64,000 bases of DNA, from the NCBI GenBank assembly GCA_029582265.1, contig CM055816.1, positions 90,177,204 to 90,241,203 on the forward strand, read 5' to 3'. The stretch's first letter is position 1. Each line of letters opens with the position of its first letter. Of the stretch, positions 1 to 13,596 are shown in pieces. The notes below the pieces were generated by a model. That model saw only the letters and a list, made by a program, of their open reading frames with translations. It was not told the origin of the DNA and searched no databases. A program made the position numbers and the translations under genes. Source of the DNA: Zoroaster sp. YZ-2022 (lineage: Eukaryota > Echinodermata > Asteroidea > Forcipulatida > Zoroasteridae).

Positions 1-1850
1 ATGGAATATTGTGTATAAATTTTTTAATTGAAAAGCATCAATGAACTTCCCACAATGTACTGTTTAATAACCAAAAAGAGTCTAGAAAAAAGAGTCTAGA
101 ACAACACACAATGGTAAGTATTGTTTTCCCAAATTATTGGGTATTTACTTCTAAATATTGGTTTGGTTAGCTGGTTAGTAAAATTTCTAAATGGTCAGTG
201 AATAATTTGTTTTCATTTTAATTAATGTAATAACTAAATTATGTTTCATTATCATTAATAAATTAATACTAATTAAAAACATTAAGGCTAATGTTTTAAA
301 GCATTATTCTGGTACAGAGCTCAAACTATAAACTACATAGACCTTAACATGTAGTTGTATCCTCGGTTGTGATGTACATGTTAAGGCATCGAATATCGAA
401 TTACACTAAAATCAAAGTTTAATATTTCAAAATATCATATCTCATGAACCACAAAATATATTTTCACATTACATTTCCTTCTCGATGAGACTTATTGAAC
501 AAAAAACACTAGTTCCAAAATACTCACGGCACAGCCTTCAAATTCTAACACATACTTATACCAATTACAACATGTAGTTGTCCAATAAATTTATGCCATA
601 TAGTTTTCAGGTGTTGTGATGTCATGTTGACGTCACTCAGACAGCGCAAATATACACTAAAGGAATTTTTAATATTTCCAAAAATCATATCTCATGAACC
701 ACAAAAGATATTTACACAATCTTTTGCATCATCTTATGGAGTCTTGAATTATGTGACATTTCGTACACAGACATGATCCAATCAGATTTCTTAGAATTCC
801 CGGTCGAAACCGATATATGCGGTATATGCCTTCAGTGGACAGAAATTACGACTTGCACCTTTTTAAAAAATATGACTGATGACGTCATCACCTATCACGT
901 TTACCCTTTTGTGGCAACATAATCTCAAAAGTCATAGGAAATTTGAATATGACTTCTGCGAATAAAGTGATAGTGATATCTTATATTCTCAAAATGTTTG
1001 ATAACATCATCATGTTCAGAGCGCCGCCCCTAATGGCATTTTTTTTTAAAATTGAACCAAAGCAAGTACTAACGTTATTTTTTTCATGATCATGAGGGAA
1101 GTTTATTTGTGTCATATAATTATATGACCTTCAAATCACTCTGTTTTGACTCTTCTTACTTCCGGTCCAAACACTTAGACCAAAGTCAATACATTCTAAT
1201 GCAAAATGGATATATTTTTTTTGAATATGAAATTGATATTGAAATAATAAAACATGATACACCTTTGCAAAATATGATGCGACATTGACATCATCGCTGA
1301 TAATTTGATTGAACTGAAGTTGACTTCGAACACCGTGTGTTTGTTCAAACAAAACACTTAAGCTCTGAGTTTTTATTACTGTTTTTTTTATTACTTCTCT
1401 TCCTTTTCCGTGGCGCTCGTCCAGCAACAAAGGTATCCTTGCTAGCACATATACAGCCTTCAAACTTAACACATAAACAGAACATATCAACAGACGAAGA
1501 TTTAGTTCGTTTGACGTCATGATTACGTCATCAGGTGTCGAATTACGATAAATCAAATTTTAATATTTCAAAAATCATATCTCTGCGAACCACAAAATGA
1601 TATTTTTCACAATCTTTGCATCATCTGAAAGATCTTAAAACCTTGTGATCTTTCGTTTTTCGACGTGACCCCAATTTGACCGTTCCTTCCGGTCGAAAGC
1701 GGAAGTTGAAATTTCAAAAATCATATCTCATGAACCATAGAAGATATTTTCACAATATTTTTAAAATCTTAAAGATCTTGAACTATGTCACATTTTGTTT
1801 TCAGACGTGACGCCAATCTGACCTTTCCTTCCGGTCGAAACCGGAAGGTT
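1..1850. repeat. Dispersed repeat family, copy 1
   Basis: This stretch is repeated, with divergence, at about 5305-7290; the start (tgaacttcccacaatg, then gagtctag) matches 5308-5400. It contains several copies of a ~150-bp module (about 425-545, 670-800, 1560-1700, 1715-1850) that reads 'atatctcatgaaccacaaa', then 'tcttgaactatg', then a hairpin-forming CTTCCGGTcgaaACCGGAAG. The same module recurs near 5.7, 6.5, 10.6, 10.75, 17.25 and 17.4 kb. ORFs here are short, lack recognisable domains and are not preserved between copies, so I treat the region as non-coding repeat. Confidence 0.7.
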
Positions 1851-4800
1851 AAGTGAAAAAATATGCTGAATTACTATTCCCTGTATGTACGAATAGCCCA
1901 TATCGCGCATGCACAGAATACGTACACACAGCACTATACGGAGTTTAATATAGGCTTACAACGTGACCTTCGCTCACACGGGCCAATTTTTGGGCAATTT
2001 CGTACCCTGGGCAATAAAAGTTGCTGGCAAAGTTTGCTGGCAATGAATGTTTTGCTCGGAAGTTGCCCTGCGTGGTTAGTAACATTCACGCAATCCAGGT
2101 GGCAATGAGGTAGACCTACTAGACTGGGCTTTCTACTTTGAGGCAATCTGTAGAGGCAATCTCCAATCACATTGCGTATCAGTGATCACGTGACATTTAT
2201 CACCCCAGCAAAACGTTTTCGGCGGCCATTTAATTCTCGGTTACATGAAAAAATACTGAGGAATGCCTGCATGCTAAAAGCAAAATACAAGAAAATAAAA
2301 TGGTTCCTACCGAGAGAAAGAGGAAAATATAATTGCATTATTATGAGGGTAGACACTATTTAGAGGTTTATTGGCCTAGAATGTGCGTTTGTAAAATTGG
2401 CCGACTGTAGAACATATAATTATTATGCAACAACCCAATGGAGGTTTGTGACGGACAAAACTGTAGGGCCTAGTAGTACTACATCTATTTCGTGAAAACT
2501 ATATGAGTTTTTGCAGCAGGTACCTACATGATTTCTTAAATTTGCATTTTAACTAAGGGATAATGACTGAGCATGGATAGATGCTATTGCCCCAGAAAAA
2601 AAGTTTAAAAACTGTGCCATGCCATGCAGTCAAAGTCAAAAGAGCATCCAAGTTGCAAACTGATTCTTTCGTTAACTCTCGCCTATATACATGTACAGTA
2701 CATGTATGCATAATCCATGTAAATATATCCAAAAACTGTTCGTGTGTTGTTGTCCCTTTGCAACTCTGCATGTTCTTCGTGTCAGCGAAATATATCCCTA
2801 ACTCAACCTAAAGAGATGCTTTTACTTGATTAGTCTGCTAGGTAGCCGACAAAATTGTCATAGGGGGCATCCTGGTTTTTCTCTGAGTTCGGTTAACCTC
2901 AATTCGCCAACATTTGTTCTTTTTGTTCATCATTAAGCATAAAAGTCTGTCCCTCCATAGGTATGCTTATTTAGAAGAAAGGTCAGGTCTTATAACATAA
3001 CAAAAAGATGAAGATTGCCTATAAAAAAAAACTATTAACTATTAAATGATGAAGAAAAAGCTGCAGAGGGATGAGTTAATATGAGTTTTAATTTGAAAAT
3101 AAACATACAGGTGTGTTGGTGGACAACATGTGTACACCACAATTCAGGGATGAAAAATGCAATGGGTGGGGTGATGAGAGGTTGTTTTTTGCAATTATGA
3201 GGGCATTCTCTTACTGGGTAATACATGTTGGCCTTTTCCCCATTCATAATTTATTTATTCACAGAATCATTTGAACATTTCTTTATATTTTGTATTTAGC
3301 TCTCCAGTAGTTGACTAATTGGTGGAACTAGATGCAATGGCTGCACTGCGAGAATCAGTTCAACAGCCTAGAAAGCATCTAAAAACACAAGCCCCAAGGT
3401 AATCAATAAATCTGTGGGTACAATTATTGTAAATGTGTGTGTGTGTGTGTGTGGATGATTGTATTCCCCCTGACTGCCCCATGATCCACTCATATTACGA
3501 CCCCACCAACTCACATTGAAGATTGTGGTTTTTTATTTTCAAAAAGCAATTCTTTTAAACTTCATCCACAATGTTGTATTCTTTCCCATGTGAAAAGAGG
3601 TCAACTCTGTATGCGTGCCAACTCGTATAGTGTGTTAATCAGACCTTAGCTCGTACTTACCAACTCATACTCATTTTGGTCAACTCGACCCATACAAATA
3701 TTTATTACTGAATATTTACTGGCATGTGTACGAAGGTTGACATCCGGTGGAGTACGAGTTTGCTAGAAGTGCAAGTTATCTTTAGCACACTATAGTGTCT
3801 GTAGTTCCTCATAATACTAGTGTAGTGCTTATGTCTTGTGTGTGGTGATGGCTGCATTGCAGCTTACTTGATGCTAGCACTTAATTCTTTTCTCACCAGA
3901 AGGACCAGAAACTAAATATCAGCACCTTTATTGAGACAATGAAATAGTCACATCATGGAGGAAGGAAGACGTCATATGTAACTTTCTATTTCCTTTGTAA
4001 ACCCAACTTAAAGGCATTGTTCTGAAGGGATCATTTTTCTAAAGTTGCATAATTTTTCTGAAGTTACATCAATCCATCATCCTGATAACCAAAATGTGAG
4101 AGCATATCTAAGTGCTATGTGTGTTTGTTAGCATGACCCATTATTCTTCGTCCCTCTTGAAAACATTTAATATTGTTTTTACATGATTTGTTTATATTTC
4201 AGATCAAGGTATCCATTTGTGTTACTGCTACTGCTACAAGGTGTACAGAAGTCTATGTAACTTTGTGATCCAATAGCCTACATTTGAAGTTTATCCATTC
4301 ATCAAAGGAGTTAATGTATGATTCAAAATTATTTTATATGGATCTCTATCCTATCTGTGGCAGTCTTTACCCTCAAGGGGAAATTGTTTTTCAGGACACT
4401 CAAGACACATCTAGGTCTTTCTAGGAATTTCTTTTAACGTATGTTGGAACAAAAAAAAGTATTGAGGAATTTTTTTTTTTGACTGGACCCAAACATCCTC
4501 ACAAATGTAGTTATTAGGCAATATCTGTTGGTGATCTAGTAGTAAATGTATATTGCCGACAGTGAATCCTAACGGGCAGTAGGGTCATCATAAAACATAG
4601 TAGTAAACATACCCCCAGTCTTCATTGCATGGGTGTGTCAGCCTTGGAATACCTTTTGCCAGATCACCCAATTAAGTTGCTATTTATTTGTTCAGCTCCG
4701 TATCTGGGATAGTACTGACCATCAATCCCATAAACACATTGGTTAAACAGACAGTATCGTCATGCGATCAGAGCAAAGATTTTCTACAAACAGGGCATGG

Positions 4801-5300
4801 AATTGGTGTCCTAGTTGGTTGCAGATAAACAAAGTGACTGAAAAAACTACCGGCTCATTTATGCAGCAACAACAGCAACCAATATGACCTTATCATGTGA
4901 GTATTATTTAAAGTCACTGAGTTAAACCTAGAACTTGAACTCTGATTCCATGTCCTGTTGATCGTGGAAGATATTGCCACCTTTAAACAATAACTTTAAA
5001 ATGCATCATTTTATTTAAAAAATATTTTAACAGTTAACGACAAATAAATACATACATATGCTACGTAACAATCAGAAGATCATTTCAGTATTGTTTGTTT
5101 CTTTTTATTTTACAGTTATCCTTCAAATTACATCTCTTCCCTATAAGTATTGTTTTAAAAAACTGAACCAAACATTTAAATATTGTAACACTTGATCGAA
5201 TTTGTCATTGTATTGTACAAAATCAATTAAAATTTACGTATGTATTTTAACTTATGTATTTTATTTCTTTTCATTATTTTATCAACTTAATTAAATTTAC
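1850..5300. other. Non-coding interval, no gene recognised
   Basis: No ORF here carries a recognisable domain. Two things stand out. A GC-rich patch near 2205-2235 contains a GGCGGCCATTT (YY1-like) motif, which could mark a promoter. The stretch 4930-5010 resembles the 3' part of the decayed gene at 15240-15330, starting from the shared 'ctgattccatg'. This suggests the interval includes an old relic of the family duplicated at 10-22 kb. Confidence 0.4.
3434..3453. repeat. (TG)n microsatellite
   Basis: Ten uninterrupted TG dinucleotides. Confidence 0.95.
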
Positions 5301-5304
5301 TTTT

Positions 5305-7290
5305 GTAAATGGAATAATGTGTACAATTTTTTAACGAAAAGCATCAATAAATTTCCCACAATGATTGTTTAATAAACAATGTGGCAAAAGAGTCTAGACA
5401 AACAAAATGGTTGGTAATTTTTTTCCAAAATTGTTGGGTATTTACTTTTAAATATTGGTTTTGGTTAGCCAAAAAATGGTCAGTGAATTTTGTTTCATTT
5501 TAATTTATGTAATAACCAAATAATATGTTTCATTATCATTAATAAATGAATAAATAAATTAAAAAGATTAAGGCCCTAGCACATAGTTAGACCTAAACAT
5601 GTAGTTGTATCCTAGTTTGTGAGGTCATGGTTAAGGCATCAGATATCGAATTGACTAAATCAAAGTTTAATATTTCAAAAAATCATATCTCATGAAGCAC
5701 AAAAGATATTTTCACAATCTTTGCCTCTTCTTAAAGACCTTGAACTATGCCACATTTCGTTCGCAGACATGACCATAATCTGACCTCTCCTTTCTTTCGA
5801 AACCAGAAATGTTTAAGCAATACGTTAGAAATTAACAAGTGTGACTTGGAAGACTATGTTTTTATTTTAAAATATTATTTCTCTATCTCAAAAATTATAG
5901 ATCAGAATTTTTTCAAATTTAGAATATAAACAATCTATGTCAATATGAAGACAACTGGAAAGTTTCATCTTAATCACGTGACCAAAACTTAATATATGAG
6001 AATAAAAAAGTAGTTTACGATACAATTTTAAAGGTTATAAACAAAATTAGAGGCGATGCTGTTTCCTTCGCCAATATAATACAGTTAAAGGGGTTCAGTG
6101 AGTAATGAGTGTATAGATTTACAGCGGCGGTTGGACATAATATTAGGTCCAACCGCTAAACGACAATATATGCGCCCTCTTCTAACCACAATAGCATACG
6201 AAACCATTGTTGTTACATTCATTTAGGTTTTTACAGATCTCTAATATTGTAATCAAATTAATTACTGGCATTACTTATTTTAAATTGTGTGATTGCAATT
6301 TTGACAATCTCTGCTATTTTTTTCCCCTTTCTCCTCGATGAGACTTATCGAACAAAAAAACAGTTCCAAAGTTCACAGAGCCTTCAAACTTGACAGATAC
6401 TTATACTCATAACATGTATTTGTCCAATAAATTTATGACATAGTTTCAGGTAAAGTTGTGACGTCATGGTGACGTCATGAGATAGCAAAATACACTAAAA
6501 ATCAAACGTCTGTAATATTTCCAAAAATCATATCTCATGAACCACAAAGATATTTTTCAATCTTTGCATCATCATCTTTACAGATCTTGAATTATGTAAC
6601 ATTACTCGTTACACAGAACCATGACCCCAATCAGACCTCTCTTTCCCGGTCGAAACCGGATATGGTATATACTGCCTTCAGTGGACGTGAAATTACTACG
6701 GATTATGTGAACCTTTTTTTTTAAATGTGAAGGATGGCGTCATATTAATACCCGTCACACGAATTTGCCATCTTGTGGCAGGTTTAGAAAAATAATAATC
6801 TCAAAAATTATAAGAGAAATTTGAATATGACTTCTGCAGATAAAAGTGATAGTGACATCTTATATATTTTCAAAAAAGTAGGTTTGATGACATCATCAAA
6901 ACTCAGAGTTCTTAGTGGCATTCTTTTAAAAAGGGGATTATTTTCCAATCTCAGAAATTGAACCAAACCAAGTACTAACGTTATTTTTTTTCATGATCAT
7001 GAGGAAGTTTTCATTGTGTCATATATGTCACCTTCAAATCACCTGTTCTGAGCCTTTTACCTCCGGCTCCAAACAGGGAAGTCCAAAGTCACCACACATT
7101 CTAAATCAAAAATTGATATATTGAATATGAAATTGATATTGTTATAATAAAAGATGATGATACCTTTGCAAAATATGTATATGTGACATCATCGTTGATA
7201 ATTTGATTGAACTGAAGTGGACTCCGAACACCATCGTTTAGCTGTCTTCCAACAAACACTTAAGCTCTAGTTTTTATTATTATTATTACA
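5305..7290. repeat. Dispersed repeat family, copy 2
   Basis: Direct repeat of 1-1400, offset by about 5.3 kb, with indels. It includes the hairpin modules at about 5685-5815 and 6520-6665 and the shared tail 'tgataatttgattgaactgaag' region (7195-7220, compare 1299-1320). No preserved ORF was seen. Confidence 0.7.
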
Positions 7291-8630
7291 GTATAGTGGT
7301 GAAAACAAATAAAGAGACAGTTTATATAAGCATGTCACAATAAGGAGATGCTTGGTTGCCATGTCACTATCATTGTCAATTTATCATTATATTTTGTTAT
7401 AAACTTAACCTGAAAGTGAAGTATATTATAAATACAGATTAAATTTATTTTTGTACAAGACTTAATACCAAAAGAGATAAATACCAATGTTGGCTTCATT
7501 TAAATCTAAAATTGAAAGGTTTTTCCATAAACAAAGTGAAAAGGGCAACCAATTATCAAGATTTGATCCAGTGGATATATTCTGTTTTCTTGTCAACAAA
7601 GGATCATGGTTGGGTTCATTTACACTCCGTCATTTCACATGTTACATGCTGTAAGACCATGTACACTCATTTCTAGAATTGTTTACAAGTAGGTTAACCA
7701 GGTCAACAAAAGTGGTTTTAATTGATTGTCAGGAGGAAGTGTAACACAAAAGTCAAGTCATGAAACCCAACAGACAGTTAAAATAATATTATGTATTTCA
7801 TTGCTTTTATTAGCCAATTTACAAGCATCCATACAACTCTTTTGATTGATTTCAATGTCTAACAATTTTATGTACAAAATGGCATCTGTTCTTTAGGTTG
7901 TAATTCTGTAGTATGGATGCAGCAACAGACATTTTGCCAATCATGTGTACAACCTTGAAAAGTTAAAAATCAATGTAGAATTTGTTAAAATGACAGTCAA
8001 GGAAGGAAGGAAAAAATCGACCGAGACCGAAGCCCCTTCAAATCAATATTTTCAATTCGTGGAGGGCAACTCAAAAAAAAAAAATGTGGCTCTACATGGC
8101 TGAATAATTCAACTGATTTCAAACACAGATGGATTTTAATGTTTCTTTTGCAGTTAAATCAACTATGCGAAAATTTAATCAGTGGACTCACAAACCCAAA
8201 ATGTTGAAGGGCAAAAATAACAGCGTCTTATTTCAGTCTGAGACTCGTAAATCCATAAAATGACTATTTAATTATTATTTTAGGCGACCATAGAGCAAAG
8301 AACATTACTAAAACGCTATTAGCTATATAATGTTGTGTAATGACCAATTATGAACTTTATATCCAATTGTAGCCGCGGTACACGGGTTCAGCGCTTCATG
8401 ACGTCGCTTACGACTCGTCTGTGGAGTGATTAGAGAAAGTTCCGTATTGACCGGGTAGATATGTCTGAGAGCTGAATTTAATTCGAAAGAGACATTTTGT
8501 GAACTAAATCTACAGTTCAGTATTTTTGGGATTTCTTCTTTCCCATATTTTTGTCACGGTAGTCGACTTGTGTCCCCGTGGTTTCGTCTATTTCCGGCCG
8601 TTTGTTGGAGGTGAATTCGCCCCACGTTCA
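7290..8630. other. Non-coding interval
   Basis: AT-rich sequence with no recognisable exon or repeat structure. Its right part (8370-8630) is GC-richer and directly follows the stop codon of the minus-strand LRR gene, so some of it may be 3' UTR of that gene. Confidence 0.35.
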
Positions 8631-8637
8631 GCTGTAT

Positions 8638-8942
8638 TTACACCGTGTCAATATCCTCACTCATCAGACAGCACTCCCATAAAGTCAATACCTCCAAAGA
8701 AGGAACAGGAGATATCTGGACTGGCTGTAATCCATGGAAATTGTTTTCAACCAGCCAAACCTGCTTTAAACTGCCTGCAGATGCTATGATAGAGAAAACT
8801 GCCTCAATATCATCACTCATCAGACTGCACTCCTGTAAAGTCAATACCTCCAAAGAAGGAACAGGAGTTAGATGGACTGGCTGTAATCCATGGAAATTGT
8901 TTTTATCCAGCGAAACCTTCTTTATACTGCCTGTTGATGCTA
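8638..8942 (-). CDS. Leucine-rich-repeat protein, C-terminal part (partial)
   Basis: The minus-strand frame is open from the gap edge (8942) to a TAA at 8638-8640. It encodes a repeating pattern: a segment VPSLEVLTLxEC-LMSxDI followed by a segment SLKQVWLxxNNFHGLQPV. This is the alternation of short leucine-rich repeats, and the ~52-residue (156-bp) double unit occurs almost twice. Spacing and the 'LxxLxLxxC/N' pattern match LRRs at the C-termini of NLR-type and related receptors of marine invertebrates, but no NACHT or other domain is visible. The rest of the gene lies in or beyond the gap at 8943-9442. The function is probably ligand recognition by an intracellular or surface LRR scaffold; the exact family is unknown. 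Confidence 0.7.
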
Positions 8943-9442
8943 NNNNNNNNNNNNNNNNNNNNNNNNNNNNNNNNNNNNNNNNNNNNNNNNNNNNNNNNNN
9001 NNNNNNNNNNNNNNNNNNNNNNNNNNNNNNNNNNNNNNNNNNNNNNNNNNNNNNNNNNNNNNNNNNNNNNNNNNNNNNNNNNNNNNNNNNNNNNNNNNNN
9101 NNNNNNNNNNNNNNNNNNNNNNNNNNNNNNNNNNNNNNNNNNNNNNNNNNNNNNNNNNNNNNNNNNNNNNNNNNNNNNNNNNNNNNNNNNNNNNNNNNNN
9201 NNNNNNNNNNNNNNNNNNNNNNNNNNNNNNNNNNNNNNNNNNNNNNNNNNNNNNNNNNNNNNNNNNNNNNNNNNNNNNNNNNNNNNNNNNNNNNNNNNNN
9301 NNNNNNNNNNNNNNNNNNNNNNNNNNNNNNNNNNNNNNNNNNNNNNNNNNNNNNNNNNNNNNNNNNNNNNNNNNNNNNNNNNNNNNNNNNNNNNNNNNNN
9401 NNNNNNNNNNNNNNNNNNNNNNNNNNNNNNNNNNNNNNNNNN
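8943..9442. other. Assembly gap (500 N)
   Basis: Exactly 500 undetermined bases, so the size is a placeholder. It cuts the LRR gene on its 5' side. A tandem LRR exon array is a plausible reason for the assembly break. Confidence 0.99.
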
Positions 9443-10260
9443 AAGTTATAGTCCTCATACTCGTGCTTGTACTCATGAAAAATACTGGACTATTTAGTTT
9501 GCTTCTAATGCTCAACACTCTAATAAACTTATGATTTTACCTTTGGTGTTATTGTCTAGCAAATAATTAATTGCCTTCGAATCCTTCAAGGTCTCTTTTA
9601 CTGTATGTCCCTTATCCTGTATGGCAAATTTTAAAACATTGTTATGTTTGAAGACAAGCTTATAACAAGCGTTTAACACAAGTGTTTAACACAATTTTAC
9701 TCATGTAGGCTTATTACATAGTTTTCAATTAAACCGTGCTTAACTATACTTAAATCAAATGGTTATGGTATTTGTATTGCACATTAATAAGAAAATAACA
9801 ATAATTTTTTCTTGTTGATGAAAATTAATTAGCATTGCCTAAAATGTGACAAAAATAGTTACGAAAATATCAGACAGTTCAACATTAATCGGACTAAGGC
9901 TAAGGGAGACTTGAATTGATGAAATGATTGCGTTGCCTGCCCAAGCCCCTCCCCTCGTCAAATGATTTTTGGGATGTTGTTCTTGTTCACGCACTCAAAT
10001 GTCTCTAGTCTACCACAAAGATAATGTCATGACTACGGCCCTGCGTGTGAATTACGGTGAAAACTCAAGAGATTATATAAAACTATGTCGTGTACATCGT
10101 GTAAAGGTTCTGCTTTATTCGTGTATTATAAAACTACTTTATGTGTGGCGCAGAGATATTATCAATGTCAATTAGGGAACCCAGACTACATAAACTAGGG
10201 CGCCGTCTTTGAACAGTTGTAACTGTCAGCCTGACTTCGTGTATGTGTTCATACAGAATG
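9443..10260. other. Non-coding interval
   Basis: AT-rich sequence after the gap. I see no exon that continues the LRR gene and no repeat shared with other parts of the window. Confidence 0.35.
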
Positions 10261-10267
10261 TGTTATT

Positions 10268-10347
10268 AGGTGTTTGGGTTGGTGCCCAAACACCTCTTGA
10301 TATTGTTCGTTTTTTTTTTAGGTGTTTGGGTTGGTGCCCAAACACCT
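10268..10347. repeat. Duplicated terminal hairpin (AGGTGTTTGGG ... CCCAAACACCT)
   Basis: Two copies, 10268-10295 and 10320-10347, of a 28-base hairpin. Each has an 11-base arm AGGTGTTTGGG, a short loop and the complementary arm, and is followed by a T-rich tract. The copies are 52 bp apart. The arm recurs in inverted form at the far ends of both segmental copies (ccccaaacacct near 16977-16988 and 22694-22705), so it looks like the terminal repeat of the element that carries the duplicated segment. Confidence 0.65.
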
Positions 10348-13300
10348 ATTGTTATTGTTCGGTTTTTTTTTTTTCTTCTTCTTTTTCTTCCGAATAAGAA
10401 TTATCCACAGACAAAAACATAGTTGCAGAGTTCACAGAACCTTAAAACTTCACACATACTTAGACCTTAACATGTAGTTGTTCCTAAACCTTAACATGTA
10501 GTTGTACACTAAGTTGTGATGTCATAGTGAGGTCATCAGATATCGAATTACACTAAATCAAAGGTTAATATTTTCATAAAATCATATCTCATGAACCACA
10601 AACGATATTTTCACAGTCTTTGCACCATGATATAGATCTTTAATTATGTGATTTTCGTACACAAACGTGACCCCAATTCGACCTCTCCTTCCGGTCGAAA
10701 CCGGAAGTTGAAAATTTCAAAAACAAATCAAAAAAATTCAAAAAATCATATCTCATGAACCACAGAAAATATTTTCACAATCTTTGCATCATCTTAAAGA
10801 CCTTGAACTATGTCACATTTCTTACACAGATATGACCCCAATTTGACCTCTCCTTCCGGTCGAAAACAGAAGTTTAAATGAACGACTATTCAGAAGCACA
10901 GCCATACTGACGTTCTCTTACACACAGACATATCGGCCTATAGTGTGTGTGTATATGCATTATCTAATTAGAATAGAATAGTTCGAGTTTACGAAGACCG
11001 CGCAGGTCATGACCTGCCATGCATGCACGCGCACAGTATAGTACCATGCAGCAGCAAAAACAATGGCTTCCCTGAGTGTCGGGCCCGTCTGCAGAAAATG
11101 CGTCGCAGAAAATGTACTAATTTAGCATGGAATCCAAATTGTTATCATTTTTGGAGATGAGTTGGACAAAGATTCTTTCATGTGCAAGTGGATGGAAGAA
11201 ATAGACGGTATGGTTGAGTGTGATATTGCCAATGTCTAAGCGTTAGGGCTGTTGGAGCTAACGTACATAACATACGTCGCAGCTAACGTTACAGGTAATG
11301 TAGGAATTAATTTTAAAAGAATTTGAAAAATATCTGGACCTAATCAGACTACATATATTTTGTAAAATAGTTGGACTTAGGCCTATATGAAAAATATCCT
11401 TGACAATTTAACTTATGTCTTCAGACTTTTAATATCTCATTGTGATCTGTCCCTCAGTATCGTGTAGTGACAATTTAAAAATAAGATCATTCCTGGTGAT
11501 TATTTTCAATAGTTACCATGTTAATACCTTGACCAACAAAATAAACTATAACCCTAACCACCCCAAATCCATCAAAATTCTGAAAGGGGCACTTTTTTGG
11601 GAAAAAAATCAGCACTGTTGAAAAATGGGATCTTTATAATGGAGTTTTATCAGATACTTAAAAGTAATACTACATGTATTGTAGTTGCACAAACATAACT
11701 TTGTACATGAGCCAAGAATATTCAACCTTTGGCGGTGTAAATAAGCATGGAAATGAACTTCAAGCTGAACTAAAGTTTTGGGTTATTTTTCATAGTGTAT
11801 ACAATGAAGATGGATGCTGACCCAATTATTTATTATTTTACATGTATGGATGAATAGCCGACATTCCTAAAATTAATTACCATTCGATTTACAGATTTAT
11901 GGGTACCACTCTGAGTGGTACAAATGCTTCCATGCCATTTGCAGGGCTGAGAGGAAGAAATAAGATTAAGAAGAAACAGAAACATCAAGGTAGGCAAATA
12001 TTGAAAAATACGGGTAGAATGTCGCATCCGACCGACTTCACATTATTCCAGGATATTTATTTCATGAAAAATCAGCCATTTTGCTATACGATGAATTCCT
12101 CAGTCATGTCAGTCTGATGTCGTAAACTCCACAATTAGTGACCAGCACAGTCATTTGTACATGCGCAGTGGCAACTATAATAGGATCCTTCTATTTTCTG
12201 AAGGGAGGATTTTTAGAAGGGAAATAAAAGTGGATTTTAAAGATAGTTTTCGCTTTCTGTACCACCAAAAATCGATAGAATAATTTTAACTGGTTAGTGG
12301 TTGCAAAAAAATTCCCAAAAACCCTTTAAAAGTGGTGGTCGGATACGACATTCTTTCCAAAAATTCAATCAAGTTTCAAGTATGCAGTAAGCTTGGGTGA
12401 TAACGATTTTTTTATCCACGATATATCGGCAAACATATATTGCAATTTTCAATAATATCGCAATTCTTTTTTTGCATTCATGCATGATTGCTTTAGAGCC
12501 AATAACCACAGGTATGTACCCTCTACAAGTGTCACAATAAATTGCAAATTTATTTGCAGAGCGTGTATGTACTTCTGATATCATCATACTTTTTTAGTGA
12601 CAATTTCAAAAAAAGATCATTCCTGGTGATTATTTTCAATAGTTACCATGTTAATACCTTGACCAACAAAATAACCTTGACCAACAAAATAAACTAACCT
12701 TAACCACCCCAAATCCATGAAAATCCTGAAAGGGGCACTTTTTTGGTAAAAATCAGCACTGTTGAAAAATGGGATCTTTATAATAGAGTTTTATCAGATG
12801 CTTAAAAGTAATACTAGTTGCACAAACATAACTTTGTATATGAACCAAGAATATTCAACCTTCGGCGGTGTGAATAAGCATGGAAATGAACTTCAAGCTG
12901 AACTAAAGTTTTGGATTATTTTTTCATAGTGTATACAATGAAGATGGATGCTGACCCAATTATTTATTATTTTACATGTATGGATGAATAGCCGACATTC
13001 CTAAAATTAATTACCATTTGATTTACAGATCTATGGGTACCACTCAGAGTGGTACAAATGCTTCCATGCCATTTGCAGGGCTGAGAGGAAGAAATGAGAA
13101 GAAACAGAAACATCAAGGTAGGCAAATATTGAAAAATTCGGTTAGAATGTCGAATTGAACCGCCACTTTTCTCATTCAATATAACCAATAAAGTAATCTT
13201 ACCTACCTCGTAAGGTGGAGAACATATGGATGATGATGGACATATACTTCAAATTATTCCAGGATATTTATTTCATGAAAAATCAGCCATTTTGGTATAC

Positions 13301-13596
13301 GATGAATTCTCAGTCATGTCAGTCTGATGTAAATTCCACAATTAGTGACCAACAGTCATTGTACATGTGCAGTGGCAACTATAATATGATCCTTCTATTT
13401 TCTGAAGGGAGGATTTTTAGAAGGAAATAAAGTCCGAAAACCATCATAAAAGTGGATTTTAAAGATAGTTTCACCAAAAATCGATAGAATAATTTTTAAC
13501 TGGTTAGTGGTTGGAATTTATTTTCAAAAACCTTAAAAAGTGGCGGTTGGATGTGACATTCTTTCCAAAATTCAATCAAGTTTCAAGTATGCAGTA

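Noticed and set aside
1131..1556. 141-codon minus-strand ORF
   Set aside because: It lies in the dispersed repeat, is not preserved in the second copy at 6.9-7.3 kb and has no domain.
8645..9518. ORFs of ~190-270 codons spanning the first gap
   Set aside because: Most codons are N. Only the minus-strand LRR frame up to the gap edge has coding support.
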